A DNA stretch of 64,000 bases. Source: Gaertneriomyces semiglobifer. Lineage: Eukaryota; Chytridiomycota; Chytridiomycetes; Spizellomycetales; Spizellomycetaceae. Location: assembly GCA_025558075.1 (NCBI GenBank), contig JAHLKF010000022.1:1-64000 (forward strand), read 5' to 3'. Position 1 is the first letter of the stretch, and every line of letters starts with the position of its first letter. Shown piece by piece: positions 35,190-46,893 of this stretch. A program made the position numbers and the translations under genes. Below the pieces are notes generated by a model that was not told the DNA's origin, made no database searches, and was given only the letters and a program-made list of their open reading frames with translations.

Positions 35190-36526
35190 CTATACTCCTC
35201 CGACAACGTTCCTCAAAACTTCCAGATTCATCCATCCGGGCACAAACTTCTCCAAGTTTTCCACCCCTCGCACTGTCGGTCGGACAAAATCAGGCGCTTG
35301 TTCAAGGTCAAGAAGCAACACGTCGTTCTTCTCGTTAAGTATCGCACGAGTGGATATCTGTTTAAGAAGATCCGGTGACAACTAAATGCAAGTAATTAAC
35401 GTGTTATTATCAATCATGGCGGTGCAAATAACCCGAAAGGCAGCTTACCGGACTGTCGAAGTCTGCCGCATAGTACAAACTCAAGACCTTCCTGATTTGC
35501 ACCGCATTCAATAAGAAGCACACATCGAAGATGGTCTCCACATCGCTTGGACTGGTTTTGTTCAACGTCAACAATTTCGCCGCTTGAAGCAGTTGTTGTA
35601 AATGCAACGACGCTTCCGCGATGTTGTGACTCGTGCACCATTCTTCAATTCTTGAAACATTGTACTGGATCTGTACACCACGTTTCCACGTGCAGAAGTT
35701 ACGACGCATGAGGAGATGGTTGAATGCCGTCACTCCGGTAACTCGTAGAAGCTCGGTAAGAATCTGACGAGTAACAGAGTCATCAATGTAATAGCAGCGC
35801 ATGGTCTTGTTGAGTTTCGAAAGGAAGTTGAGGAGTTGCTCGATGCTGAATGAGGTTGTTGTGGAGGACTTGCCCCATTTGCCCCAGAGACCACCGCTTT
35901 GTTTGCAGATGTAACCAGGCAAGCTCTGGTTTTCAATTACTGCCGGCACAATCATGTGGCTTAATCTCTTTTTGAGTTCTTTGATCCATCCTTGGTAGAT
36001 CTGAGCCAAAAGGTCGTCCAATGTGGCGCGCAGGCGCTCCAAGATATGCATAGTTTCCTGCGCCTGAGGATCATGTGCAAGAAGATGCCCAGGCGTGTTC
36101 TTCTCATACATTTCCTGGACACCCTTGACAACACCGTTGAGCTCGCAGCAATTGCTCAACCAGAAAGCTGACACGTAATCATCCTCGAACTTCATCGTTA
36201 GAGCGCGAATGGCATCAACAACGGTACCGAGGACGGCAGACATACGCGGGAGGAGCTTGTACGAGACCATCTGGGCGGAAACCAGGCCAATAAGGTGGGC
36301 AGGGAAGAAAATTTCTTTCCGGGTGGCAACAGTTTGTGTGCTAGGCAGCGGGATGCGCAAGTTGGTGATCAACTGGTCAATCAACTCGCTTTCCAATGCC
36401 GGTGAGCTCAAGAGAGCAATAGTCCTCTCGGTTTCAATCATGTGTGTGGCAGGTGAAGCAGGGGCGCTGTCCATAAGGCCGTTGAGTAGGTTGTTCGTTT
36501 CTATCCTCATGGCCTTGGCGGACTGC

Positions 36527-36558
<32 letters not shown>

Positions 36559-39500
36559 TTGGAAGAATGCTGAGTCCTCGAAACTGCTTTGACGTGGCAA
36601 GCGCGCCTTAGCTGCAGCTGCAGCAACGTCCATTTCGATTTGGCTGGTGACGCTAGTAGCGCTGGGTCTGGTCTCGAGCAAAGCAGGGGCGAGCTCAGGG
36701 CTAATAGAGCTTGCAAGGATCGCATCAGCCGCACGATCATTCCGGTACTTGCCGCTGAGGACCCGGCTTAACTGTTCCCTCAACATCAGCACTTCTTTCT
36801 TGAGACCTTGGACTTCAGCGGCATCCTCCACCTTGCCCACGGGCTTGGCCTCCTTCAACTTGCTTACTTCTTCATCTTTCTGACGGACAACTTCCTCAAG
36901 CTGCTTGATTCTCTCGTCCCTCTTCCGAACCATTCCATTCAGCTTCTCGTTCTCGGACTTCATAGTAGTCACCTCAGCCTTCATCGCAGACAATTCAGTC
37001 TTCAATTCCGCACCGGCATCATGCAATACCTTCTCGTGGCTCTTGGATGCGTTTTCGACCTTGGCGTACTTCTCCTTCCAGCCTTTCAGTTGCTCCTCTA
37101 ATGCACCACAACGCTCCGAAAGCTTGCTAACTTCCTGGTTCTTACTGGCGAGAGTCTGAGACAATTCGACGACCTTTCCTTCGAGCTTGTAATTTGTCTC
37201 CTTCAGTTTACCAACGCTGCGAGCCTCAGCCTTCATCGTCTTGAACTCGAAGACAGCCTTGCGTCTCCTGTACATGCTCTGCAATAACACGACACGACGC
37301 ATTCGCTCAATGTACGTCCTGCGCACAGACCAACCACGGAAGACGCTCTGGATCTTGATTGCGGCACGAGTGGTTCTTAAGCCCGTCATCTTCCTCATCG
37401 CAACATTTCTCCGGAACAAACTCTGCAACAACACGGCACTTTCCCGGACCTGTCGGTAGTGTTTACGGGCAACATAGCCACGAGCGGCAGTCTGGATTTT
37501 GATGGCAGCAGCTTCTTGGCGAAGACCTTTGAGTTGCCTCCTCGCCGACCAACCGCGAATAGCCGTTTGAATCGTGATAGCAGCCTTCTTTTGGCGGAGG
37601 AACCGACGTCGCATAATGCCCCGACGAACATTGCGTTGGATCAGCATAACGCATTGACGTTGTCGTTCACTACGCAGCTTCTCAAGCATGGCCAGTTGAC
37701 CGGCTCGGAAAAAGATTTTAGACTGTCCAACTTGATACTTGTCGTCGCTCTCCCCAACTACCTTCTGGACAATGGACAGCGTCAGCTGCAGAGGATCAGG
37801 TGCCCACTGCTTGCTAGGTACAAGCAAGTAGTAGCGATCTGCGAAATCACTGAAGGTCGCACGAGATGGGTAACCGGCACAACTGATTCTGATGGTTTCG
37901 AGAACACCGCAAGCCCGCAATTGTTGAAGTACCATCTGCGGTTCAAACTCAAACGCCACCTTCGCGCTGTTCGGCTTGATACAACGAATGTAGTGTGCTT
38001 GCGTTTGTCGTATGGTTTCCATCAAGTCCACGAGGGATGCTTTGAAGATCGAGCCTAGAGTAGGTTTCTTCAATGCAGCACCGCCCACTCGGCCAGGCTT
38101 CGGTGATATGACTTCCTTCTTGTCCTCTACCCCACCCTCACTGCTTTCAACGACCTCCTTCAAAAAGCCGCCATTAGCTTTCAAACACTCCAAGACCTCA
38201 CCGCCAACACTGTCTCTGTTCTTCTCGATGAACCCCTGGATGTCATACGTGACCTCACACGCGTAGTGACGGACAACGAATGCGCCAGCGCCGAATCGCG
38301 GCTTGTCAAAGAACGGATGTTGCTTGTCCTTGTTGCCAGGGCCTGGTGGCGCAAAGTGTTGGTAGAGCTTGGTAATCAAAGATTGGTCTGCCCCCGAAGG
38401 CATACGGGACTCTTCATCAAGAAGTGTGAGAATACCGAGCTTGCCTTCGATGAGATCGATACAAGGTTGATTGTCGTTGAAGTCAATGAACGACCACGAG
38501 ATCTTTTCTGCAACATACTCTTCCTGCTCCAACTTGAATACATGCTGGTTGAACTCTTGCTGCAACTTTTCGTTGGCGTAATTGATACAGAATTGCTCAA
38601 AAGAGTTCTTCTGAAAATGTTCGAAACCATAAATATCTAGAACACCGATAAAGCGTTTTGCTTTGTTCTTGCTGTTGGCACCATCGGCGCCACCACTCTT
38701 CTCTAAGTTTCCATTGATCCTGTGGACTAGCCAATCGAACAGGCATCCGTATACGAAACGCGCAATCGAATCACGGGCAACAAGGGCTTCACTTTTCCCA
38801 AGGGCAGTCACAATTTTCTCACTGCGAGTGATAATTTGCTTCTTGACCATCCATTTACGGAAGGTCTCCTTATCGACGTTCAGGAGGGACGCAGCCATAT
38901 CAAGAGCCGCATCATCAGCGTCAATCTGCGCTTCATCGCGCTTTTGTTCAATCTTAACGTTACCGATATGTAACAGTGCGGCGCACAGGCGGAATATTTC
39001 CCACTGTGTCTGGAGGGAGATACCAACGTCTGACAACGCCTTCGACGTTTCAACGAAATCTGCGGCATCATCCACACCGCTGATGGTTCCAGTACCCCCT
39101 TGGTTGAGGTAAAAGAATTGATCCCAGGAAGTTAAACCAAGATCCTTACGTTCTGCGGCGGGAGCTCCTGCACATAGCTGGTAGAAAATGTGGTAGTTCC
39201 GTTCTGTGGCTGGTTGGAAAGTGAGACGAGATCGCTCGAGGAGATATGTACGGATCTTGGCACCAGTAATCCTGACTGTGGGATTTTCTGGTGTAGGTGT
39301 GGAGAAGAGAATTTCCATATATTTACCGAACCGCGATGAGTTGTCGTTACGCGTTGTTTTCGAGTTACCAAAAGCCTGAAACACACGTGAGTTGACGGAA
39401 CGCAAAAGACTTAGGCACATGGCTTCGGGCATACCTCCATGATAGGATTCGTGGCAAGCACGGCTTGTTCCACCTCACTGACTTCCCCCGACGTGCCATT

Positions 39501-40106
39501 TGCGGCTCCAGCGACCTCGCCGACGGTGGCAAAGTATCTCATAATATATCTGGCACTTTGCGTTTTACCTGCACCGGACTCACCGCTAACAATGATACTT
39601 TGATTTTTGGACTCTTGTATCATGCTCGCGTATGCTTCTTCGGCAACTGCAAACAAGTGAGGTTCCAACTCGTCTCTTCTCTTTCCAGCATACTCGCGCA
39701 TGATATCCACGCCGTACAATGGGACCCTTTGGAAAGGGTTCATGGCAATCAGGACGATACCGGAATACGTGTAAATGTTCTCCTGTGCGTATCTCAGACG
39801 GATATTGTGGAGAACAGCCGGTTCGTGGAGATGTGAGAGCATGGCAAGATCATCAATACCGTCCAATGCTGGCGGGTTCTGCAGCGGCGGGAGATTTGAT
39901 GCTTTGCTGTTTTCAATGTCTTTTAAGGTCGTTTCAACGACAACGTCCTTGCCGTCATCTTTGAGAGTGAAGGTCAAGCTGACTTTATCACCATCGAGTC
40001 GTTTGTCTTTGAGAGACCCCATAACCCATCCTTCCTTGTCGTGAGGAAACCAGGCTTCGGTACCCTTGGTATAGGGCGCCAGCGCCTTTTGAGCGGCGTC
40101 AGTCAT
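35190..40106 (-). CDS. MYO5: Class V myosin heavy chain
   Basis: Actin-based cargo motor (Myo2 of yeast) that carries vesicles and organelles. Three exons: 40106-39435, 39375-35449 and 35381-35190; 1596 residues. The SH3-like leader EAWFPHDKEGWVMG is followed by the motor domain: P-loop GESGAGKTQSARYIMRY (near 166), NSSRFGKYMEI (switch I), LDIYGFEHF (switch II), then CIKPN and GVLETIRIS. Six IQ repeats follow (about 765-905, for example AAIKIQTAARGYVARKHY), then a coiled coil (about 910-1065), a linker with a run of 13 Gln, and a globular tail with DIL domain (FNHLLMRRNFCTWKRGVQIQYNVSRIEEW). The last small exon completes the tail (LSPDLLKQISTRAI). The start at 40106 gives the standard N-terminus. 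Confidence 0.95.
36523..36561 (-). repeat. Poly-glutamine codon run in myosin V
   Basis: Thirteen consecutive Gln codons, mixed CAG and CAA on the minus strand, in the linker between coiled coil and globular tail. Mixed codon use suggests an old tract. Confidence 0.9.
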
Positions 40107-41496
40107 GGTGCACAGAATCACTGGCGGTAATTGAATTTGAGTAGGTGGGAGATGCTTAGTGCAATGCTGTGATGAATGCTATCTGTCATAAGATGCCAGC
40201 GTTTAGTGTACGATAAATAACGATGCGTCGTTACAGCCGGATAGAGTGACAATGTAACAGGGGTCAAGACGATATCACTCGTTCCCGCATCAGCAGAAGC
40301 GCCAGGTCTGCACGCACTGATCTTAGTCTCCTTCCTTTCAAACAAAATAAATCCAAAAATCCCCCGAGCAGCAGTGTGGCATCGAGTGTCTTGAATACTG
40401 ATGACAAACCGATGCGGCACCGTCCAAGGTGGTCGAATCATCTTGGGATTCCACCCAAAGCACACGCCGCCAAGAAAGACAACATTCACGCTTCCCACGG
40501 TCCAACATCATGAACGACCCACCTTGCTAGTTACAGACGTGAATGTGACAGTTGACAGGAGAACATGCACCAAATCCACGTTTGTGCCCCGACCGACCAA
40601 CCCGTCCGTAGACAAACCACTAATAAAACAACTATGATACAGAAACCCTCCCAACCCTCAAAATGTACAGCTTAAACGGTCGTCCTCGTCGTGGTGGTGG
40701 TGGTTGTTGGTGGCAGCAACCCTTCCTAAATACCAGCGTCGCTGCCAGAATAATAACACCGTTAAGCCCGTGGAAGTGGCCGCAATATTATGTAAGCCAT
40801 AGGCGCAATTATGTCCATATATGGAATTCTGGAGGCTCGCCACAGAATTAAGAATCACGTGAGATCACCTGAACACGTGTGTTTTCTATAACGCGGCTTC
40901 TGGAAGCGAATACGCCGAATAGCTCAAGCTGCGAGAGTCTTCTGTGGACATGATCGTTGTGATGCTATTTGACCTGAATGGCACTTGCTGAGATTCATAC
41001 CACTGACGGAGCATCCGAGAATGCTTTTATGAGACTGTGCGCCTGCCTTGTATGTGCGCTTGCACCGATCAGGCTGAGCGCGACCAAGTTGTGGGTGCAA
41101 TGGAGAGAAAGAAGGTCACTGGATATGATAGGTATTGGCATCAACTGCACAAGCTCTAGTAGTGTTCTCCCAGCAATCCTCGCATGTCTGTCCCTGTCTG
41201 TCTAAGTAGCCGTGAACAAAGCGTTGCAAGAAACTTGGTTTTGTACGCGTTGAAGCCCTACCCCAGCGATTTGACAACACTTTCTGCAACTTTTTGCCAA
41301 ATGCTAAGCCAATGCCATTTTGCCCATTTTACTCGCAAATCAATACTGACACCACTACAGCCATCAGCCATCACAGTGATCGGCGGATACTGGAAAGGGC
41401 TCGCGGGAACTGAATCTTTTTGGATGTAGCCGTACCGCTATTAGAGCTAGTTAATTGATTGTATATTAGTGTAATACCTGCCAAAGGTCATTCACA
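40107..41496. other. Long divergent intergenic region between myosin V and the SUMO protease
   Basis: About 1.4 kb, the largest gene-free stretch. No credible coding frame or tRNA seen. It contains TCACGTGA at 40855-40862 and a second CACGTG at 40874-40879. Both promoters must lie here. Confidence 0.45.
40855..40879. promoter_or_regulatory. Pair of CACGTG sites
   Basis: TCACGTGA (40855-40862) and CACGTG (40874-40879) within 25 bases, in the middle of the myosin V / SUMO protease intergenic region and over 600 nt from either start codon. Confidence 0.35.
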
Positions 41497-44400
41497 ATGA
41501 CTCGCTTCGGCGTGGATCCACCAGGCAGGTCTTCTTCGAACGGGCAGGAAGGCAGCAGGCATTCGAATTCATCGCCGCAGTCGCGCTACATAGAAATTCC
41601 TATAACTAGCCCAGAGCGGGGAGCCCGGTCGAGCAAGTCAAATACACCAGTAAGAACGGCTCTTTGCGACTGACTGAATCTAAACAAATTGCTGATTGGC
41701 GGGTATTTGCAGGCATCACGCGCAAAGAGTCACGGAGCGCCGAAGCAGCCATTTGTGTTTGGATCATCATCGGCAACACCGAAGAGAAAATCGCGCATGG
41801 GGGTCACATCGGCAACTGTGCTTGAGAACGTCAGCAGTTCGTCACATCTGCCGTTCATCAAAAGGCTCACGCAAGGTCGGCCGACCAAGTCATCCAACCT
41901 GTCCAATGAGCATCATACCCGGAGCAACCCAAAGAGAAGGCGCCTTACACCCCAAGCTTCGACGGATATCGTTGACCTCGTAGAAGACGATGTACAAGAT
42001 ATCACTGACGAAGTCACGTTGGCCAACTCTAGTAGTCATGCTTTTGAGACCTTGCGACCAGTAACATCCACGTCCGAACGATCATCCCTCTCATCAGCTG
42101 CAAATGTCACCTCCTCACCCAGAGCGCCGAATCAACCATTAACTCTCGCTTCCGTGGTAGCGCAGGCGCCACAGGCCACAGTCACGAAAGCACCCCCCGG
42201 GAATCGCAAACTCAATCCTATCCTGACTTTGCCGCACGATGATTGGGCGATGTATCACAACTCTTTCATCTCCAACTTCGGTTCTACACCAACTAGCGGC
42301 GCCATAACCCCACAGAAACATGTGCTGAAAAATCCAATGGAATCATTAAACCACGTAAACGCCACAGGGCGTAAGACAGTGTGGCGTATGAAAACCAAGG
42401 TGAACTTATTTTGGGGGTTCGGCGATCATACCAAGAAAGCTAACAATGTTCAACAGGATGGAAGCACACAGCGACGCGAACCTGCGCCTCTCGGCGTTGT
42501 TGGCGGGACTTCGCCATCGTCACCTACCCTTTCCGCCACCTCAGCTTCATCGCTGGAGCAGAATAGTCAGAGTAGGAAGAAGCCTGGAGAGTTCCCTACC
42601 CTACCTCTAAGGAAGCTTTTGCGCAATGAGGACATTCTATTTGACGGCGAACCAGGCGCGGACAAAGTGGAGCTTAAAGTACATGCAAGGATAATTTTCC
42701 TGGTAAACAACACAAAAGTGATCGAGTTGCAATGGGAGGACGTCATGTCGTTTGAGGTGCGTTTTCAGTGAGAACGACTGCTGATTGGAGCACCTTACTG
42801 ATTCCTCGTCTCCTTTCAGCATTTCTGTAAGGATGTGAATGATACAGACGACGCTGTCCTTACCATTCGGGACCGCTACGGTTCCTACGACTGTCTCGCC
42901 CGAGTTAAAGAACTCAAATCGTTTATAGAGAAAATGCGACAAACTCAATCAGGCAGACGCATCTCATTAGCAAGGTACGCACTGCTTTCCAGTCACGCGC
43001 GCGATTGGTTCTGAAGGCTGATATGCTCTTTAGTGACGCGGCGGGGGAAATCATGTTGTCGCGTGTACATTTGGCCATTACGCAACCCAGATCGAAAAGA
43101 CGACGGGAGGAGGAAGGTGCTAGTCCGGGTCCTCGTCGTTCGAAGATGAAGTCGAACAAAGGCGCTGACACGCATGAGTAAGTTGTGGTGTATTGACCAG
43201 TAGCTTTCCCACAGTGCATTGACCATAGTGTGCCACAGACTGTTCCGATACCCTCTGGAAGGAAAAAGCGCAGTAACTGTCCGGCAAGAAGATTATGATC
43301 GTCTGGATGAAGGGCAGTTTCTCAACGACGTGATTATTGAGTTTTATTTAAAGTATGCATTGATTTTGCTGGGTGTGTTTCGATTACATGCGACTTATGC
43401 CGTTGTTGTTTCAGATACGTCATTCAAGAGATTATGGACCCTGCACTGAGAGATCGAGTACATATATTCAACTCCTTCTTCTACGAGCGGTTAACGCAAA
43501 AAGATGCCAACACGCCTGCCGGTGAAAAGATCGCGTATGCGAATGTAAAGAAGTGGACACGTAATGTGGATCTTTTCAGTAAAGAATTCGTTTTCGTTCC
43601 GGTTTGCGAGAACATGCATTGGTATCTCGCTTTTATTTACAACCCTGGTGCATTGGTAAATCCACCATTGAAGACGGTCGATAGCGAGAACGATGAAAGC
43701 GCTGATCAAATGCCCGAAGTTGCGACTATTTCTTTGTCCGATACTGTAGCAGCGCAGTGCTCGGAACTCATGGAAATATCCGAGGACATACAGCTGGAAT
43801 CTGTGGATGAAGACGACGACTTGCGAACGCAAGCTAGTGACCAAGAAGATGATGTGCAGATCCAGGAAACATCTGTAGACACGGACCAGAATGTGGTTAC
43901 TGTGGATGATGGGGTGGAAGAATGGACGCCAGAACCATCACCCACTGATATGGAGAGTAAAATTGGCCACAAGCGCCGACGGTTGAAGTCGAAGAAACAG
44001 ATCGAATTTGAGAAAGAGTATGAGAGAGAAGAGGAGGAAAAGAGGCAAAAGGTCGCATTAGAGAAGAAAATGGCACAAGAGAGCAAAAAGAAAATCGCTC
44101 TTCAAAAGAAGCTCGAAGATGACATAGCCAAACAGCAACAAACTACTAGAATAAAATCCAGCCAGTACGTGACATTCATTGCTTCGTCCCTGCTGTCGGT
44201 GCTTAACTTTCTGGTGCATTGCTTTAGATGCAGCATCATCATACTGGATTCCCTTCATAGTCCGCATAGCAACACGATAATGAAGTTGAAGCATTATCTG
44301 GCAGCAGAGGCTTACGCTAAGCGCAATGTTACTGTTGATCTCAAGGATATTCAAGGAATCAACGCCAAAGCGCCTGGTCAAGATAACTTCTCGGACTGTG

Positions 44401-44918
44401 GAGTATACGTATGTTACTATGTGGAGAGTCTACTCAAACGACCGGAACCTCTATTACACCTCATCTTCGTAAGTACTATGCATTGCTTCACACCCCCACA
44501 TGCTCTGTTTCGTATTGATGCTATGAGCGTACAGAATCGACTGCGAAGGGATGATGACTGGTTTGCGCGCCACGAAATAATGGGAAAACGACAGGAGATG
44601 CGCGAACTCTTGGATAATCTTCGGGAAAGGTGGTCACAAATGCACGATCCAGCGAATCCACAGGTCGCACCGGATGCAACCAAAAAGATCGAGCCACAGA
44701 ATAATGCGTCGCTACCTTCGAACCGCTCATCAGCTAAGATGGAAAAGACCCAGTATGAGAAATCGTCAGACGTACGGCCAGCGATAGGAACGCGAGAAAA
44801 CTCGCCAGTGGACAGCGTACCAGATGACTCGGACGCAAGTACATCATTTTTCGTAAATACGGGAGATGCAGTCGCAGACTTGGACGCGTTCTACGAAAAC
44901 AGTGCGGCACAAGCATGA
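41497..44918 (+). CDS. ULP2: SUMO-specific protease, Ulp2/SENP6-7 type
   Basis: C48 cysteine protease that trims poly-SUMO chains in the nucleus. Eight exons: 41497-41649, 41713-42756, 42820-42974, 43034-43177, 43239-43352, 43415-44164, 44228-44468 and 44535-44918; 994 residues, all phases consistent. The N-terminal 520 residues are mostly disordered, Ser/Arg-rich, with a PH-like segment (KVELKVHARIIFLVNNTKVIELQWEDVMSFE) near 335-400. The catalytic domain starts at YDRLDEGQFLNDVIIEFYLKY. His is in ENMHWYLAFIYNPG (about 603), Asp in SIIILDSLHSPH (about 794), and Gln/Cys in GQDNFSDCGVYVCYYVES (Cys about 843). About 180 acidic, then Lys/Glu-rich residues are inserted between His and Asp, as in SENP6/7. 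The read-through intron at 44165-44227 is frame-neutral (63 nt). Confidence 0.92.
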
Positions 44919-45009
44919 GTTCGCTCAGGAACCCATGCACGGAAATGCATTCATGTGTAGCTATTGTAGCTATTATCCTGGCAAATACACTGAAGCACCT
45001 TCGAGCACT

Positions 45010-45537
45010 CTAATCAAGCGACGATAGCTGCATGCGGCCCACCCCCTTATCCGAAATTCTATCCCAACGAATGTTCGCCTTCATTTCGTCAACCGTCATA
45101 TATCGAAATTCGATCACGTTGGATGCCGCGTAGCAGTTGGTCTGCAGCCCGTAACGCCCCAAGATCTCGGCGACGTGACAGGTTGTTTCCCAATCCAGTA
45201 ACCATCCCCATAGGTGGAGTTTAAGCGGTCCATCGCCCCGATAAAACGTATCTAGAGGACGACGTAGAAAACCAGCTGCGCACAGCATACGGTCCGTGGT
45301 AAACGTCTTTTGTATATTTTTGAGCTCACTCTCAAAAATGATACCCAGATATGTTATGCCGCGAGGAGGTAGACCATGTGACAGGACGCTTTCCACAGTC
45401 GTGAAGAACTGCCGTAGTAAAGTACGCTTGACCTGTTCAGTCAACTCCTGCGCGCAATTGAGGTGCTGGAGAATACTCCAGTGGCCGTAGAACAGAGCGA
45501 TTTGAGCAATTAACTCTGGTGGCAATGCGAGAACCAT
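45010..45537 (-). CDS. Hypothetical protein, F-box-like N-terminus
   Basis: Single exon of 175 residues from the ATG at 45537. The start VLALPPELIAQIALFYGHWSILQHL has the pattern of a short F-box or fungal ankyrin-type leader (LPPEL...I....), but no other domain can be named. The rest is rich in hydrophobic residues, with Trp-rich LHLWGWLLDWETTCHVAEIL. The frame is open further upstream to 45870 but would then overlap the HAUS2-like first exon, so the internal ATG was chosen. It diverges from HAUS2-like by 216 nt. Confidence 0.5.
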   Translation of the reverse strand: MVLALPPELIAQIALFYGHWSILQHLNCAQELTEQVKRTLLRQFFTTVESVLSHGLPPRGITYLGIIFESELKNIQKTFTTDRMLCAAGFLRRPLDTFYRGDGPLKLHLWGWLLDWETTCHVAEILGRYGLQTNCYAASNVIEFRYMTVDEMKANIRWDRISDKGVGRMQLSSLD

Positions 45538-45753
45538 TACCCTAAGTATTGATTTCAGTTTGTAAACCGGATCGTTGTGGTCCGTATTTAATGCTACTTT
45601 TGACACTCTTCTTTGAAAGTGAACCCGAGGACATCCAGCCGACGTCGATGAAGCACGCGCGCGTTCGGCCCTTGTTCTTGTTAACGATAACGTCGCCAAT
45701 GTTCCAAAAGTTCGCAGTTGCCAGCGCGTTCTCAATTCTGAGCATCTGCAAGC

Positions 45754-46627
45754 ATGAGACGGGTGAGCAGAAAGCCACCGCAGGCTGCAACTGGACCGGT
45801 AGCATTTGAGGCGATATCTGATCCTTTGGGATTCATTACGAAGGTTGCAGACGGTCTCGGTTATGTACATGTTGAATTCGATTGCACTGGTCTACTGGCA
45901 GCCTTACTTATCTTCGAGGTGAATAGGAGAAAGAACCTGCTTATAGAGATCACACCTTTCTGTCTCTGCTAGAGGCATTCAATATAGTTCAATTGGATAT
46001 ATACAATGCAGAAAGGGACCTACTTCGACTATATGAGATGCAAAAGACTCAAGAATGGATGCTGGCAAGCGAGATAGGTAGGTATCCGTGTTAGTATGAG
46101 CACTAACCGCCGGATAACTCACACTCAGCTTATACAATCCTACCAGACAAGAAAGCAGAGAGCGTACGAGCGCTACAATCACATATCGCCTCAGTGCTTG
46201 AAAACCTGCCTCTATTGCTGGACCGCCTGCAACAGGATTACCCTGAGGACGAGTATCTGCCGTTAGAACCGCAATACCACAGGTGATGTACTCTGGCAAT
46301 TAGGCTTTATGGATTTGCAGCTAATACTTTGCTATTGCATGTCAGTCGATTAGCGACGCTATTTCAGTCATTCCGGGCGGGGATTGCGTCTTTTCCAAAG
46401 GACATGGACAACATCCAATTTTTTCACATGATCATGGGAAAACTGGACGCCTTTCGCGAATTGGTAGGATGCAAGGAGTGATAGGTCGTCCGTGCATCGC
46501 TGACCCCCTGCGATGAGTGTAGAAAGAAGCTCTGGGAAAAGTTCCAGAACAGGTGGAGTTGACGCACCGTGATATCAAAGCAATTGAGCAATCCAGAGCG
46601 TCGCTGCTACAAGAGTGTGAACAGTAG
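45754..46627 (+). CDS. HAUS2-like augmin complex subunit
   Basis: Five short exons, 45754-45918, 45975-46077, 46129-46282, 46346-46463 and 46523-46627; 214 residues, every junction GT-AG and in phase. Augmin recruits gamma-tubulin to spindle microtubules to branch them. Similarity to animal HAUS2 is from memory and by layout: a helical FNIVQLDIYNAERDLLRLYEM (compare [21 protein letters not shown]), then LQSHIASVLENLPLLLDRLQQ (compare [21 protein letters not shown]), then EYLPLEPQYHSRLATLFQSF (compare ENLPIEAVYHRYMVHLLEL). The short acidic-hydrophobic N-terminus (ISDPLGFITKVADGLGYV) and all-helical content fit. Each exon is too small to stand out alone. It is convergent with SQR. Confidence 0.62.
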
Positions 46628-46893
46628 AGGCTCAAGATGCTATGAAATTGGCACACAAGATTGAACAAGTACAAAGCCTATTACATTATGAAGAGCCCTT
46701 CAGTGCTTAGGGATGACTCAAAGGGCTAGTTGCAAGCTGGGTGAAATGGATATTCAGTACTAACATCGACCATTATCAACCGGTATCTACTCTCATTACC
46801 AGTCACCAAGAAGTACAAACACACTAAATAATCTACATGGAAAGATCACGCATTACATATACTACAACTTGAAGATAGCGGAGCAGCGGCTAT

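Noticed and set aside
40390..40460. B-box-like GGTCGAATC as a tRNA gene
   Set aside because: No matching A-box, acceptor stem or anticodon arm could be drawn around it.
45538..45870. 5' extension of the F-box-like gene to 45870
   Set aside because: It would overlap the first HAUS2-like exon antisense, and the added residues are Arg/Cys-rich without structure; the ATG at 45537 was preferred.
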